From Lysobacter sp. (GTDB lineage Bacteria > Pseudomonadota > Gammaproteobacteria > Xanthomonadales > Xanthomonadaceae), in NCBI GenBank assembly GCA_030151365.1, contig JASLDW010000032.1, forward strand, positions 49,170 to 113,169: a stretch of DNA of 64,000 bases, given 5' to 3'. Shown here in pieces: positions 17,008-25,518 of this stretch. The notes beneath the pieces were generated by a model. It was not told the DNA's origin and ran no database searches. It worked only from the letters and a program-made list of their open reading frames with translations. Within the stretch, counting starts at the first letter, position 1; the number at the start of each line of letters is the position of its first letter. The translations under genes were made by a program, and so were the position numbers.

Positions 17008-19056
17008 ATGGATTACGGTACCGATCAGATCCGCAATATCGCGCTGGCTGGTCATCCGGGCGCGGGCAAGACCCAGTTGTTCGAAGCGCTCCTGCACGCC
17101 GGCGGGGCGATCAATACCCCGGGCACCGTCGAGCGCGGCAGTACGGTCTCCGATTTCGACGCGCTGGAAAAGGAACGCGGCCATTCCATCGATGCGGCGA
17201 TCGCCAGCACCGATCACAAGGGCATCCACGTCAACCTGGTCGATACCCCTGGCTACCCGGATTTCCGCGGTGCAGCGCTGGCGGCGATCGCGGCGGTCGA
17301 TACCGTCGCCGTGGTGGTGGATGCCGACGCCGGCGTCGGCCATGGCACGCGGCGGATGATGCAGGTCGCGGCCGATCGCGGATTGTGCCGCGCGATCGTC
17401 GTCAACAAGATCGACGCGGCGGGCGCCGACATCGCGCAACTGATGGAAGAGTTGCGGTCGAGCTTCGGCAGCGCGGTATTGCCGCTCAACCTGCCGGCGC
17501 AGGGCGGCAGCGCGGTGATCGACTGCTTCGGCAACAGCAGCGGCGACAGCGATCTCGGTCCGGTCGCCGACTGGCACCAACGCATCATCGACCAGGTGGT
17601 CGAGATCAACGAAACGGTGATGGACCATTTCCTCGAGCTTGGCGAGGGCGGTTTGTCGGGCGAGGAACTGCACGATGCCTTCGAACAATGCCTGCGCGAA
17701 GGGCATCTGGTCCCGGTGTGCTTCGTCTCGGCGCGACAGGGCACCGGCGTGGCGGAATTGCTTGACGTCGCCGAACGCCTGTTCCCGAATCCGGGCGAAG
17801 CCAATCCGCCCCCGTTCGTGAAAGGCAGTAGCGACGATGCGGTCGCGATCGAAGCGCGCCCCGATCCTTCCGCGCACGTGATCGCCGACGTGTTCCGCAT
17901 CATCCATGATCCCTTCATGGGCAAGCTCGCGGTGTTCCGCGTCTACCAGGGCACGGTGAAGAAGGACGGCACGCTGTTCGTCGACGACGGCCGCAAGCCG
18001 TTCAAGGTCGCGCACCTGTTCAAGCTCAAGGGCAAGGACCACGTCGAGATCGCCAAGGCGGTGCCCGGCGACATCGCCGCGGTGGCGAAGGTGGATGAGT
18101 TGCATTTCGACGCCGTGCTCCACGATTCCCACGACGAAGACCAGATCCACCTGAAGCCGAGCGTGTTCCCGAGTCCGATGTTCGCGCTGGCGATCGAGGC
18201 GGCGAGCAAGGGCCAGGAACAGAAGCTTTCGGCGGCGTTGCACAAGCTCGCCGACGAGGATCCGTCGGTGCAGGTCCACCATGATGCCGAGTTGAATGAA
18301 ACGGTGTTGCGCGGCCTCTCCGACCTGCATTTGCGCGTATTGCTGGAACGCCTGAAGTCGCGCCATGGCGTTGCGGTGAACACCCATGTGCCGAAGGTCG
18401 CCTATCGCGAAACCATCGGCGCGAAAGCGGAAGGCCATCATCGCCACAAGAAGCAGACCGGCGGCGCCGGGCAGTTCGGCGAAGTGTTCTTGCGCGTCGA
18501 ACCGTTGCCGCGCGGTGGCGGTTTCGAGTTCGTCGACGAAGTGAAGGGCGGCACCATCCCCGGGCAATTCCTGCCGGCGGTGGAGAAGGGCGTGCGCCAG
18601 GTGCTGAAGGCCGGTGCGCTCGCCGGCTATCCGTTGCAGGACGTTCGCGTGGTCGTCTACGACGGCAAGTATCACTCCGTGGACAGCAAGGAAGTCGCGT
18701 TCGTCGCCGCCGGCAAGAAGGCCTTCCTCGATGCGGTCGGCAAGGCGCAGCCGCAGGTGCTGGAACCGATGGTCGATCTCGAGGTGACGGTGCCGGACGC
18801 GAATGTCGGCGACGTCAGCGGCGCGTTGTCATCCAAGCGCGCGCAGATCCTGGCGACCGATTCCGGGCGCGGCGGCGAGATCGTGGTGCGCGCAAAAGCG
18901 CCACTCGCCGAGCTCGACGGCTTCGCTGCGGAGCTCAAGTCGATGACGGCCGGCCGCGGTCGCTATGCGATCGACTTCAGCCACTACGATCCGGCGCCGG
19001 CGCGGGTGCAGCAGACGCTGGTCGCGGCGTGGAAGCCCAAGGTCGAGGAAGACTGA
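17008..19056 (+). CDS. Elongation factor G-like protein (EF-G paralogue)
   Basis: 682 residues with the full EF-G layout. GTPase domain: P-loop GHPGAGKT at residues 15-22, G3 DTPGYPDF, G4 NKID. Then domain II (FRVYQGTVKKDGTLFVDDGR), domain III, the domain IV motif TGGAGQFGEVFLRVEP, and domain V. Switch I reads ERGHSIDAAI where canonical EF-G has ERGIT, and EF-G domain IV features are altered, so this is the secondary paralogue often annotated as EF-G2 or EF-G-like, with a role outside normal elongation (possibly recycling or stress). No translation operon around it, which also argues against the primary fusA. Confidence 0.9.
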   Translation: MDYGTDQIRNIALAGHPGAGKTQLFEALLHAGGAINTPGTVERGSTVSDFDALEKERGHSIDAAIASTDHKGIHVNLVDTPGYPDFRGAALAAIAAVDTVAVVVDADAGVGHGTRRMMQVAADRGLCRAIVVNKIDAAGADIAQLMEELRSSFGSAVLPLNLPAQGGSAVIDCFGNSSGDSDLGPVADWHQRIIDQVVEINETVMDHFLELGEGGLSGEELHDAFEQCLREGHLVPVCFVSARQGTGVAELLDVAERLFPNPGEANPPPFVKGSSDDAVAIEARPDPSAHVIADVFRIIHDPFMGKLAVFRVYQGTVKKDGTLFVDDGRKPFKVAHLFKLKGKDHVEIAKAVPGDIAAVAKVDELHFDAVLHDSHDEDQIHLKPSVFPSPMFALAIEAASKGQEQKLSAALHKLADEDPSVQVHHDAELNETVLRGLSDLHLRVLLERLKSRHGVAVNTHVPKVAYRETIGAKAEGHHRHKKQTGGAGQFGEVFLRVEPLPRGGGFEFVDEVKGGTIPGQFLPAVEKGVRQVLKAGALAGYPLQDVRVVVYDGKYHSVDSKEVAFVAAGKKAFLDAVGKAQPQVLEPMVDLEVTVPDANVGDVSGALSSKRAQILATDSGRGGEIVVRAKAPLAELDGFAAELKSMTAGRGRYAIDFSHYDPAPARVQQTLVAAWKPKVEED

Positions 19057-19113
19057 AAAGCACGGTCCGATTGGTAACTGGTGTGTCAGTCCGGATTAGC
19101 AGTCGTTGCTGCC

Positions 19114-19209
19114 ATGGATAGTCTGGTCGGGATGCTGGCGTACTCGCTGTTCGCCAACCGCATCCACCTCGACCAGATCGCCGATCGCTTCGGTCTCGCC
19201 GATTTTTAG
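19114..19209 (+). pseudogene. Possible gene remnant or 31-residue ORF before the RHS island
   Basis: An ATG-initiated frame of 31 residues (MDSLVGMLAYSLFANRIHLD...) ending at TAG. The segment IHLDQIADRFGLADF resembles the start of an AraC-type helix-turn-helix, cut short by the stop. Codon use is like the GC-rich host genes, unlike the RHS gene that follows. It could be the edge of a gene removed when the island inserted, or chance. Confidence 0.22.
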
Positions 19210-19227
19210 ACAGCCGTCGCGTTTGTG

Positions 19228-19256
19228 TTGACAGTGAGGCGGTCTGGGGCTATACC
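19228..19256 (+). promoter_or_regulatory. Sigma-70 promoter of the RHS gene
   Basis: TTGACA at 19228-19233, 17-base spacer, TATACC at 19251-19256, placing the transcript start about 30 bases before the RHS start codon. Close to consensus, so expression should not need an activator. Confidence 0.75.
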
Positions 19257-19294
19257 CGACATAACGAAAGATTCGTGAAAGGTTGGGGTGGGGA

Positions 19295-22200
19295 ATGGGG
19301 CAACTTTCCGGAAAGTTCTGCTTTCTCGATGTGTGCGCGTTGAGAAAGTGCATTTCAATCGTGTTGACTTGCGTTTTTTTGCTGCTTGTAAGTAGTGAAG
19401 CATTTGCTGAAGATCCGTGTCCCACTGGCAAATATCGGGATGGCACAGGCCAGTGCAAGGACAACGAATTGGGCACCGTGGTCGTTACTGGACACAGGGA
19501 ACTCGGGTCGGGAGGGTCGCTAGGCGGTGGCGCGGGAGGTCATAGTGGCGAGCCGCTTTCCAATCACGCTTTCATTGATGTACCGGATAGAGAGTCCAAT
19601 CCGGGTCAGACCCAGAATGGCGAAAAATCGGGTAAAACCAAGGACGATTGCAAGAAGGGAAACCCAATCCTGATTGCGACCGGTAACAAGGTCGAAGAAG
19701 AGCTTGATTTCAGTGGAGAAGGACAAGCGCCGCTTTGGTTGGAGCGCACCTATAGCCATTACTGGAAAGGCGTCGGCTTGTTTGGCAAGCAATGGCTATC
19801 GAACTTCGACTATCGACTGACGTTCGGAACGACCAATGTCGATGCCTGTTACCCAAGGGCGGGTGGCGGCACCTGCGGCATCGGCTCAAACACCGAGATC
19901 TGGGCATGGCGGCCGGATGGTCGAACGGTGCGCTATGTCCTTCTGTCGGATGGTCTGTTCTGGGAAGACAGCCCCTACCCGGTTTCGAGAATTGCCCCTC
20001 AATCTGACGGAAGTTTCGTGCTTTACCGCGAAGGTGGCGGGTTGGAGCGCTATTCCTCGGCCGGTTATGTATCGAAGGTGGAAGATTCGTTCGGGATTGC
20101 ATGGACCTTCGCGTACAGCGGAACCAATCTGATAAGGGTTACGCACACTTCAGGTCGATACATCGAATTTGTCTGGAACGGCACGCAACTGACTTCCGTC
20201 AGGGATCCGATCGGGAACTATTATGGCTATGCCTATACGGCGAATGCATTTGGCACTGGGATTCATCGGCTGGCGGCGACCTCCAAGCCGGGAAGTCCGG
20301 CGACATCAATCACCTACCACTATGAAGTGGCTGGTGATCCAGGTGCATTGACCGGAAAATCGATCAATGGCGTTCGGTATTCGAAGTTCACTTACGACGG
20401 TGCCGGATATGCCGCCAGCAGTGAGCACAACGGCCAGGGCAAATACACTTTCACTTATGGTTCGAATGGGGCTGGCGATTTCACCGTCAACGAAATCAAT
20501 CCGCTAGGAAAGCAGGCGACGTATACGTTCAAAAATGGACAGTTGACCAGTGTGATTGGGCAAGCCAGCACGTATTGCATGGCGACCTATTCCGAAAAAA
20601 CCTATGACGCGAACGGAAACCTGATCACATCCAAGGATCATCTTGGGAATATCACCTGGCGGGAATACAACGCACTTGGGCAGATGATCAGGAAAATCGA
20701 GGCGTACAACACCCCATTGGCGCGTACGACGACGTATGTCTGGGATGCCCATACCCGCAAGCTCGCCAGCCAGACCTTGGTGGGTCAGTCCAGGGTCGAC
20801 TACGCCTATACAAGTGATGGCCGCATCGCTTCCGAAACTGCCACGAACCTGAGCAGTTATGGCGCCGCCAATCAATCCAGAACGACGACATATGCGTACA
20901 CCAAGCACGCAAATGGAATGCTGGCGACGATCACGATTGATGGGCCGATTGCAGGCAGCGCAGATGCAATTGCCAGCACCTACAACAATCAAGGGGATTT
21001 GCTTTCGGAGTCAAACGGATTCGGGCATGCTGTTAGCTATTCCAATCACAATGCCCTGAGTCAGCCCGGGACCGTCACCAGTGCGACCGGGGCGGTGACT
21101 GATTACCTCTACGACGGAAGGGACAGAATTTCGATTGTCCGAACCCATCTGAATGGTGGAAATCAGGATACGGCGTATACGTATGATGGATATGGCCGAT
21201 TGTCATCGGTCACGACGCCCGATGGTGTCAAAACAGAATACGAATATGGGTATCCTGATGCCGACAGGGTATCGCTGATCCGTGTTGCAGCGAACCCGAC
21301 ACGAGATGGCGCGGAGCAAAGTTGGGATGAGCTTGCGATTGGCTATGACGCAGCCGGAAATATTATTCAGCGTACATTTCGCGGCAGCTATGACCATTAT
21401 GTGCTTCCGCCATGCGTTCCACCGCCAGGTCGCCTTTTCTGCGAAATTACTGCGGATGACCCGCCGCCGTTGGCCGTTCTTCAACGGGATTATCGTGAAG
21501 TAGCCAGATCGTATACGGATTACGACGAATCAAGTCGCCCGCGTGCAAGGCGTGGCAACCATGGCCAGATAGTTCGATATATCTACGATGCCAACGGCAA
21601 TGTCGTCAATATCAAGGACGAAGGAACCAGCCCGAACAGAAATTCGGTTTCGACCTACGACGTTCTCGATCGTGTGATCACCTCAACGAATCCCGCCGGA
21701 GGCGTAACCAGATTTGAATACGACGCTGCAGATCGTGTGACCAAGGTCACCGATCCCCGTGGATTGATCACGTCTTACATCTACGATGGTTTTGGCCAGC
21801 TGTGGGCGCAATACAGTCCGGATACCGGCACGACCACATTTGCCTACGATGCGGCCGGCCTGCGGACCACGATGACGCGCAACGATGGATCGACACTCTC
21901 CTTCTCTTACGACACGCTTGGGCGTTTGACGGACTATGGCAACGCCAGTGAGACAAGATCGATCAAGTACTCGGGGTGTGCGCATGGCGACGGCAACGGC
22001 AAAGGCGTGCTGCCCTGCGGAATTGCAGCGTCCAACGGGACATGGACTCAGTTCACTTATACCAATGAAGGCCGGATTGCGAGCCGACGCGACAGCATTG
22101 CAGGTTCCAACGATCTGACCGCATTCGTCTACGACATCATGGGGCGTGTGTCGGGAGCAACCTACCCAAGTGGCGTATCTGTCGGATACGGATATAGCTA

Positions 22201-23752
22201 TGGCAGGGTGGCAGTGATCCAGGCGACGTATGGAGGCACCACTTACAATGTGGCAACGGGAGCGATTTACGAGCCGACTGGAATGTTGTCGGGGTTCAAG
22301 TACGGCAATGGAATTGTCAATACGCTTGCCTACGACAATGATGGGCGTCTGACGGCTCTCGACGACCATTGGCAGGTGCGGCACAACATGACATATGACG
22401 CCAGTGATCGCATGACGGCGATCCAGAACGTGACCCGCCCGACCTATAGCGAGAACTTTGGTTATGACGTCCTTGATCGTCTCGCCGCGATCACTTCACC
22501 GGCAGGCAATCAGTCCATTTCCTACGACGCCAACGGCAACCGGACGCAGCATGATTGGTGGGTGCCTGAGGGTGGTTACACAGCCAGTGTTCCCTACAAC
22601 AGTGATCCTTCCAGCAATCGTTCGATGGATGCGCATATCGCCTATGCCCACGATGGGCGCGGGAACCGCTCTTCGCAGACGGTCTCGGGATCGACAGCTC
22701 AATTCGCCTACGATGCCTTCAATCGGCTGCAGAGCGTTTCACGAAATGTTGGTGTCAGTTATATGAGTCCAGGCGCGCGCTGGTCTCAGGGGTATCCGCC
22801 GGGCGTGACCAGCTACACGATAAATGCCCAGGATCAGCGCGTGAGCAAAACGGGGCCGTTGGGAACCACGCGTTTCATTTATGGCGGGCAAACACAAATG
22901 CTTGCCGAGAACAAGGATGGTGTCTGGAGCAGTTATATCTGGTTGGGCGATCAGCCAATCGGAATGGTGCGCAACGGACAACTCTATTATTTCCACAACG
23001 ATCATCTTGGACGCCCGGAAGTGGTTACCAATCAGGCAAAGAATTACGTATGGTGGGCAGGTAACTTTGCCTTCGATCGGAACGTGTTCTACGACACGAT
23101 TGGTGGTTTGAATCTGGGGTTCCCGGGGCAATATTTCGATGCGGAAACGGGTTTCTGGAACAATGGATTCCGGGATTACGATAGCCGTGATGGACGCTAT
23201 TTGCAGTCGGACCCGATTGGGCTTGGTGGTGGAATCAACACCTATGCCTATGTTGGGGGGAATCCAGTAAATCTCTTTGATCCTTATGGATTGCATTGTC
23301 TTACTGCAAAGCAAATTGCAGCAATTTCAGGAGGTCTTGAAGGCGGTATATCGGGTGCTCAGGCAGGGCCGTGGGGCGCACTAGCGGGTATTGCACTTGG
23401 CGCTGGCGCAGGCTGGCTCACAGCTGATCAAGGAGATGCCACTGGACTAGCTGCTAGTGCTATGGGAGGGGCCGCTACAGCTGCCAAAGAAGGCAGGGCA
23501 GGGATGACGAGGTCGGCAGTTTCTGCAGTAGTCGGAACTGCTGGTTCAGCAGCAATGGGGCCGTTGGGCGCAGCAGCTGGGCCGATTACGGGTGAAGTAG
23601 TGTCGCCATCTGGCGTGAAGTGGGCGAAAGCTTTTGCAAATGTAAAGAGGGCATCTTTATTTGGAGTGGGGGGTGCTGCGGCAGGAGCAGGACTTAAAAA
23701 GCTACTTGAGTCCACTCGTGATGCGGACTGCGACTGTAAAGGGGGCAAATGA
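19295..23752 (+). CDS. Secreted RHS/YD-repeat protein with bacteriocin-like C-terminal tip
   Basis: 1485 residues. The start is the ATG behind GGGGTGGGGA; the first ~38 residues end in a hydrophobic Sec signal (IVLTCVFLLLVSSEAFA). A linker with the TonB-receptor-like text ELGTVVVTG is followed by a DUF6531-type region (LWLERTYSHYWKGVG) from ~120. Dozens of YD repeats cover ~300-1200 and build the RHS cocoon. The core ends with SDPIGLGGGINTYAYVGG and DPYGL. The variable tip (1334-1485) starts LTAKQIAAISGG, is glycine/alanine-rich with many GxxxG steps, and ends CDCKGGK; no nuclease or protease motif is seen. Base composition is AT-richer than flanking genes, which suggests transfer. Overlaps the next small gene by four bases. 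Confidence 0.9.
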   Translation: MGQLSGKFCFLDVCALRKCISIVLTCVFLLLVSSEAFAEDPCPTGKYRDGTGQCKDNELGTVVVTGHRELGSGGSLGGGAGGHSGEPLSNHAFIDVPDRESNPGQTQNGEKSGKTKDDCKKGNPILIATGNKVEEELDFSGEGQAPLWLERTYSHYWKGVGLFGKQWLSNFDYRLTFGTTNVDACYPRAGGGTCGIGSNTEIWAWRPDGRTVRYVLLSDGLFWEDSPYPVSRIAPQSDGSFVLYREGGGLERYSSAGYVSKVEDSFGIAWTFAYSGTNLIRVTHTSGRYIEFVWNGTQLTSVRDPIGNYYGYAYTANAFGTGIHRLAATSKPGSPATSITYHYEVAGDPGALTGKSINGVRYSKFTYDGAGYAASSEHNGQGKYTFTYGSNGAGDFTVNEINPLGKQATYTFKNGQLTSVIGQASTYCMATYSEKTYDANGNLITSKDHLGNITWREYNALGQMIRKIEAYNTPLARTTTYVWDAHTRKLASQTLVGQSRVDYAYTSDGRIASETATNLSSYGAANQSRTTTYAYTKHANGMLATITIDGPIAGSADAIASTYNNQGDLLSESNGFGHAVSYSNHNALSQPGTVTSATGAVTDYLYDGRDRISIVRTHLNGGNQDTAYTYDGYGRLSSVTTPDGVKTEYEYGYPDADRVSLIRVAANPTRDGAEQSWDELAIGYDAAGNIIQRTFRGSYDHYVLPPCVPPPGRLFCEITADDPPPLAVLQRDYREVARSYTDYDESSRPRARRGNHGQIVRYIYDANGNVVNIKDEGTSPNRNSVSTYDVLDRVITSTNPAGGVTRFEYDAADRVTKVTDPRGLITSYIYDGFGQLWAQYSPDTGTTTFAYDAAGLRTTMTRNDGSTLSFSYDTLGRLTDYGNASETRSIKYSGCAHGDGNGKGVLPCGIAASNGTWTQFTYTNEGRIASRRDSIAGSNDLTAFVYDIMGRVSGATYPSGVSVGYGYSYGRVAVIQATYGGTTYNVATGAIYEPTGMLSGFKYGNGIVNTLAYDNDGRLTALDDHWQVRHNMTYDASDRMTAIQNVTRPTYSENFGYDVLDRLAAITSPAGNQSISYDANGNRTQHDWWVPEGGYTASVPYNSDPSSNRSMDAHIAYAHDGRGNRSSQTVSGSTAQFAYDAFNRLQSVSRNVGVSYMSPGARWSQGYPPGVTSYTINAQDQRVSKTGPLGTTRFIYGGQTQMLAENKDGVWSSYIWLGDQPIGMVRNGQLYYFHNDHLGRPEVVTNQAKNYVWWAGNFAFDRNVFYDTIGGLNLGFPGQYFDAETGFWNNGFRDYDSRDGRYLQSDPIGLGGGINTYAYVGGNPVNLFDPYGLHCLTAKQIAAISGGLEGGISGAQAGPWGALAGIALGAGAGWLTADQGDATGLAASAMGGAATAAKEGRAGMTRSAVSAVVGTAGSAAMGPLGAAAGPITGEVVSPSGVKWAKAFANVKRASLFGVGGAAAGAGLKKLLESTRDADCDCKGGK

Positions 23753-23973
23753 GAAAGATATATGCATTCTTCCAGATTACCGCGGGGATAATTGCTGGAC
23801 TTTTTGTGTTTTCTATAGGATTTCCGGCACTTTCTTGGATGAAAGAAAGGTGTGCTTCTATGGCCCCAATATGGGTATGTAGGGGAATCTACATATGCCT
23901 GTCAGCTTTATTATTTTTCTTTGTCGCGTATTGCATATTATTGTGGATCAATAAGATACGAACAAAGTCATAG
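23749..23973 (+). CDS. Small two-helix membrane protein, candidate immunity protein
   Basis: 74 residues, beginning MRKIYAFFQITAGIIAG. Two hydrophobic segments, ~8-28 and ~47-67, separated by a charged loop, and a basic end (NKIRTKS), so an inner-membrane hairpin. The start overlaps the RHS stop (ATGA) behind a strong AAAGGGGG ribosome-binding site, so the two are made together. Very AT-rich, like the RHS tip. Position and topology are those of an immunity protein for a membrane-active toxin; the colicin V immunity protein has similar size and topology. No homology is claimed; function inferred from context only. Confidence 0.7.
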   Translation: MRKIYAFFQITAGIIAGLFVFSIGFPALSWMKERCASMAPIWVCRGIYICLSALLFFFVAYCILLWINKIRTKS

Positions 23974-24027
23974 AGACATTGTGAGCTTCTATAGAATGAT
24001 GGGGCGAGGCGAGCATCCCTCTAAAGC

Positions 24028-24055
24028 AAAACGACCTGCATTTGCAGGCCGTTTT
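24028..24055. terminator. Bidirectional terminator between the RHS unit and metK
   Basis: AAAACG-CCTGCA and TGCAGG-CGTTTT form a hairpin with one A-C mismatch, with A-run and T-run flanks, serving the plus-strand RHS unit and the minus-strand metK. Confidence 0.85.
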
Positions 24056-24076
24056 GTGTGTTGCTGACCGCAGCGA

Positions 24077-25318
24077 TTACTTGCGCTTCTTGCCCTTCGC
24101 GGCCTTCGCCAGTTCCTCGGCGCGATCGGTCGCTTCCCAGCTGAAGGCCACGGCCTTTTCCTTCTTGCCGTTCAGGCCGGTGTAGGTGATCTCTTCCGGC
24201 TTGCGGCCGAAGTGGCCGTAGGCGGCGGTGCGCTGGTAGATCGGATGCACCAGGTCGAGCATCTTGATGATGCCGTACGGACGCAGGTCGAAGTGCGAAC
24301 GGATCAGCTTCTCGATCTCGGCATCCGCGATCTTGCCGGTGCCGAAGGTGGTGACCGAGATCGAAGTCGGTTCGGCGACGCCGATCGCGTAGCTCACCTG
24401 TACTTCGCACTTGTCGGCGAGGCCGGCGGCGACGATGTTCTTCGCCACGTAGCGCGCGGCGTACGCGGCCGAGCGGTCGACCTTGGACGGATCCTTGCCC
24501 GAGAACGCACCGCCACCGTGGCGGGCCATGCCGCCGTAGCTGTCGACGATGATCTTGCGACCGGTCAGGCCGCAGTCACCCACCGGACCGCCGATCACGA
24601 AGATGCCGGTCGGGTTGATGTGCACCTTGTTCTTCGGCAGCGAGTCGTACCACTTCTTCGGCAGCACCGGTTTGATGATGTGCTCGCGCACGGCCTCGAC
24701 CAGGTCCTTCTGCTTCACTTCCGGATCGTGCTGGGTCGAGAGCACCACGGCGTCGATGCCGGTGATGGTGTGGCCTTCGCCGTCGTAGCGCAGCGTGACC
24801 TGCGACTTCGCATCCGGGCGCAGCCACTTCAGCTTGCCGTTCTTGCGCACCTTGGCCTGCTGTTCCACCAGGCGGTGGCTGTAGTACAGCGGCGCCGGCA
24901 TGTATTCCGGCGCCTCGTTGCAGGCGTAGCCGAACATCAGACCCTGGTCGCCGGCACCCATTTCCTCGGGCTTCTTGGCCTTCTTGCTGGTGCCGTCGAC
25001 GCCGGCGGCGATGTCGGGCGACTGCTTGCCGAGCATGTTGATGATGGCGCAGGTGTGGCCGTCGAAGCCCACGCGCGAGTTGTCGTAGCCGATGCCGTTG
25101 ATGACGTTGCGCGCCAGCTGTTCGATGTCGACCCAGGCGTTGGTGGTGACTTCGCCGGCGACGACGGCCGCGCCGGTCTTGACCAGGGTCTCGCAGGCCA
25201 CGCGGGCGCGCTTGTCCTGGGCCAGGATGGCATCCAGCACCGCATCGGAGATCTGGTCCGCGACCTTGTCGGGATGGCCTTCGGACACCGATTCGGAGGT
25301 GAACAGATAATCAGACAT
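24077..25318 (-). CDS. metK: S-adenosylmethionine synthetase MetK
   Basis: Makes SAM from methionine and ATP; homotetramer needing Mg2+ and K+. 413 residues, somewhat longer than the E. coli enzyme (384), with a lysine-rich tail and an insertion near GVDGTSKKAKKPEEM. The signatures are all present: SESVSEGHPDKVADQISDAVLD at the N-terminus, GAGDQGLMFGYAC, and the glycine-rich P-loop-like GGGAFSGKDPSKVDRSAAY. The start is the ATG giving MSDYLFTSE; a longer frame upstream lacks family character. The 26-bp element lies only 8 bases upstream, so bound protein would also cover the AAGGA ribosome-binding site region. Confidence 0.97.
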   Translation of the reverse strand: MSDYLFTSESVSEGHPDKVADQISDAVLDAILAQDKRARVACETLVKTGAAVVAGEVTTNAWVDIEQLARNVINGIGYDNSRVGFDGHTCAIINMLGKQSPDIAAGVDGTSKKAKKPEEMGAGDQGLMFGYACNEAPEYMPAPLYYSHRLVEQQAKVRKNGKLKWLRPDAKSQVTLRYDGEGHTITGIDAVVLSTQHDPEVKQKDLVEAVREHIIKPVLPKKWYDSLPKNKVHINPTGIFVIGGPVGDCGLTGRKIIVDSYGGMARHGGGAFSGKDPSKVDRSAAYAARYVAKNIVAAGLADKCEVQVSYAIGVAEPTSISVTTFGTGKIADAEIEKLIRSHFDLRPYGIIKMLDLVHPIYQRTAAYGHFGRKPEEITYTGLNGKKEKAVAFSWEATDRAEELAKAAKGKKRK

Positions 25319-25325
25319 CGACTTA

Positions 25326-25351
25326 TATCCTTTTATTCGGATGAAGAGATA
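25326..25351 (-). promoter_or_regulatory. 26-bp inverted-repeat element at metK (SAM-cycle element 3)
   Basis: On the minus strand TATCTCTT, ten spacer bases, AAAGGATA: same length and spacing as the metF site, sharing TATCTCTTCATCCG. It lies 8 bases before the metK ATG and overlaps its AAGGA ribosome-binding site. A TATCAT -10-like hexamer lies just upstream. Confidence 0.68.
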
Positions 25352-25518
25352 GGTTGCGCATGATACACGTTGGCGGGCCCCGCGCACAGCCCGCCACCCG
25401 GCAATTTAGCGCCGGTTGTGCGATGCCGGCCACGGATGTCACAGAACTGCCGCCGGGGTGACACGCCGCTGTCGCCGCCGCCGGGGACGCTGCCGGCATC
25501 CACAGGGTACGCCTGCCG

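Noticed and set aside
19283..19294. TTG start four codons upstream for the RHS gene
   Set aside because: The ATG at 19295 has the better placed purine-rich ribosome-binding site and leaves the signal peptide intact.
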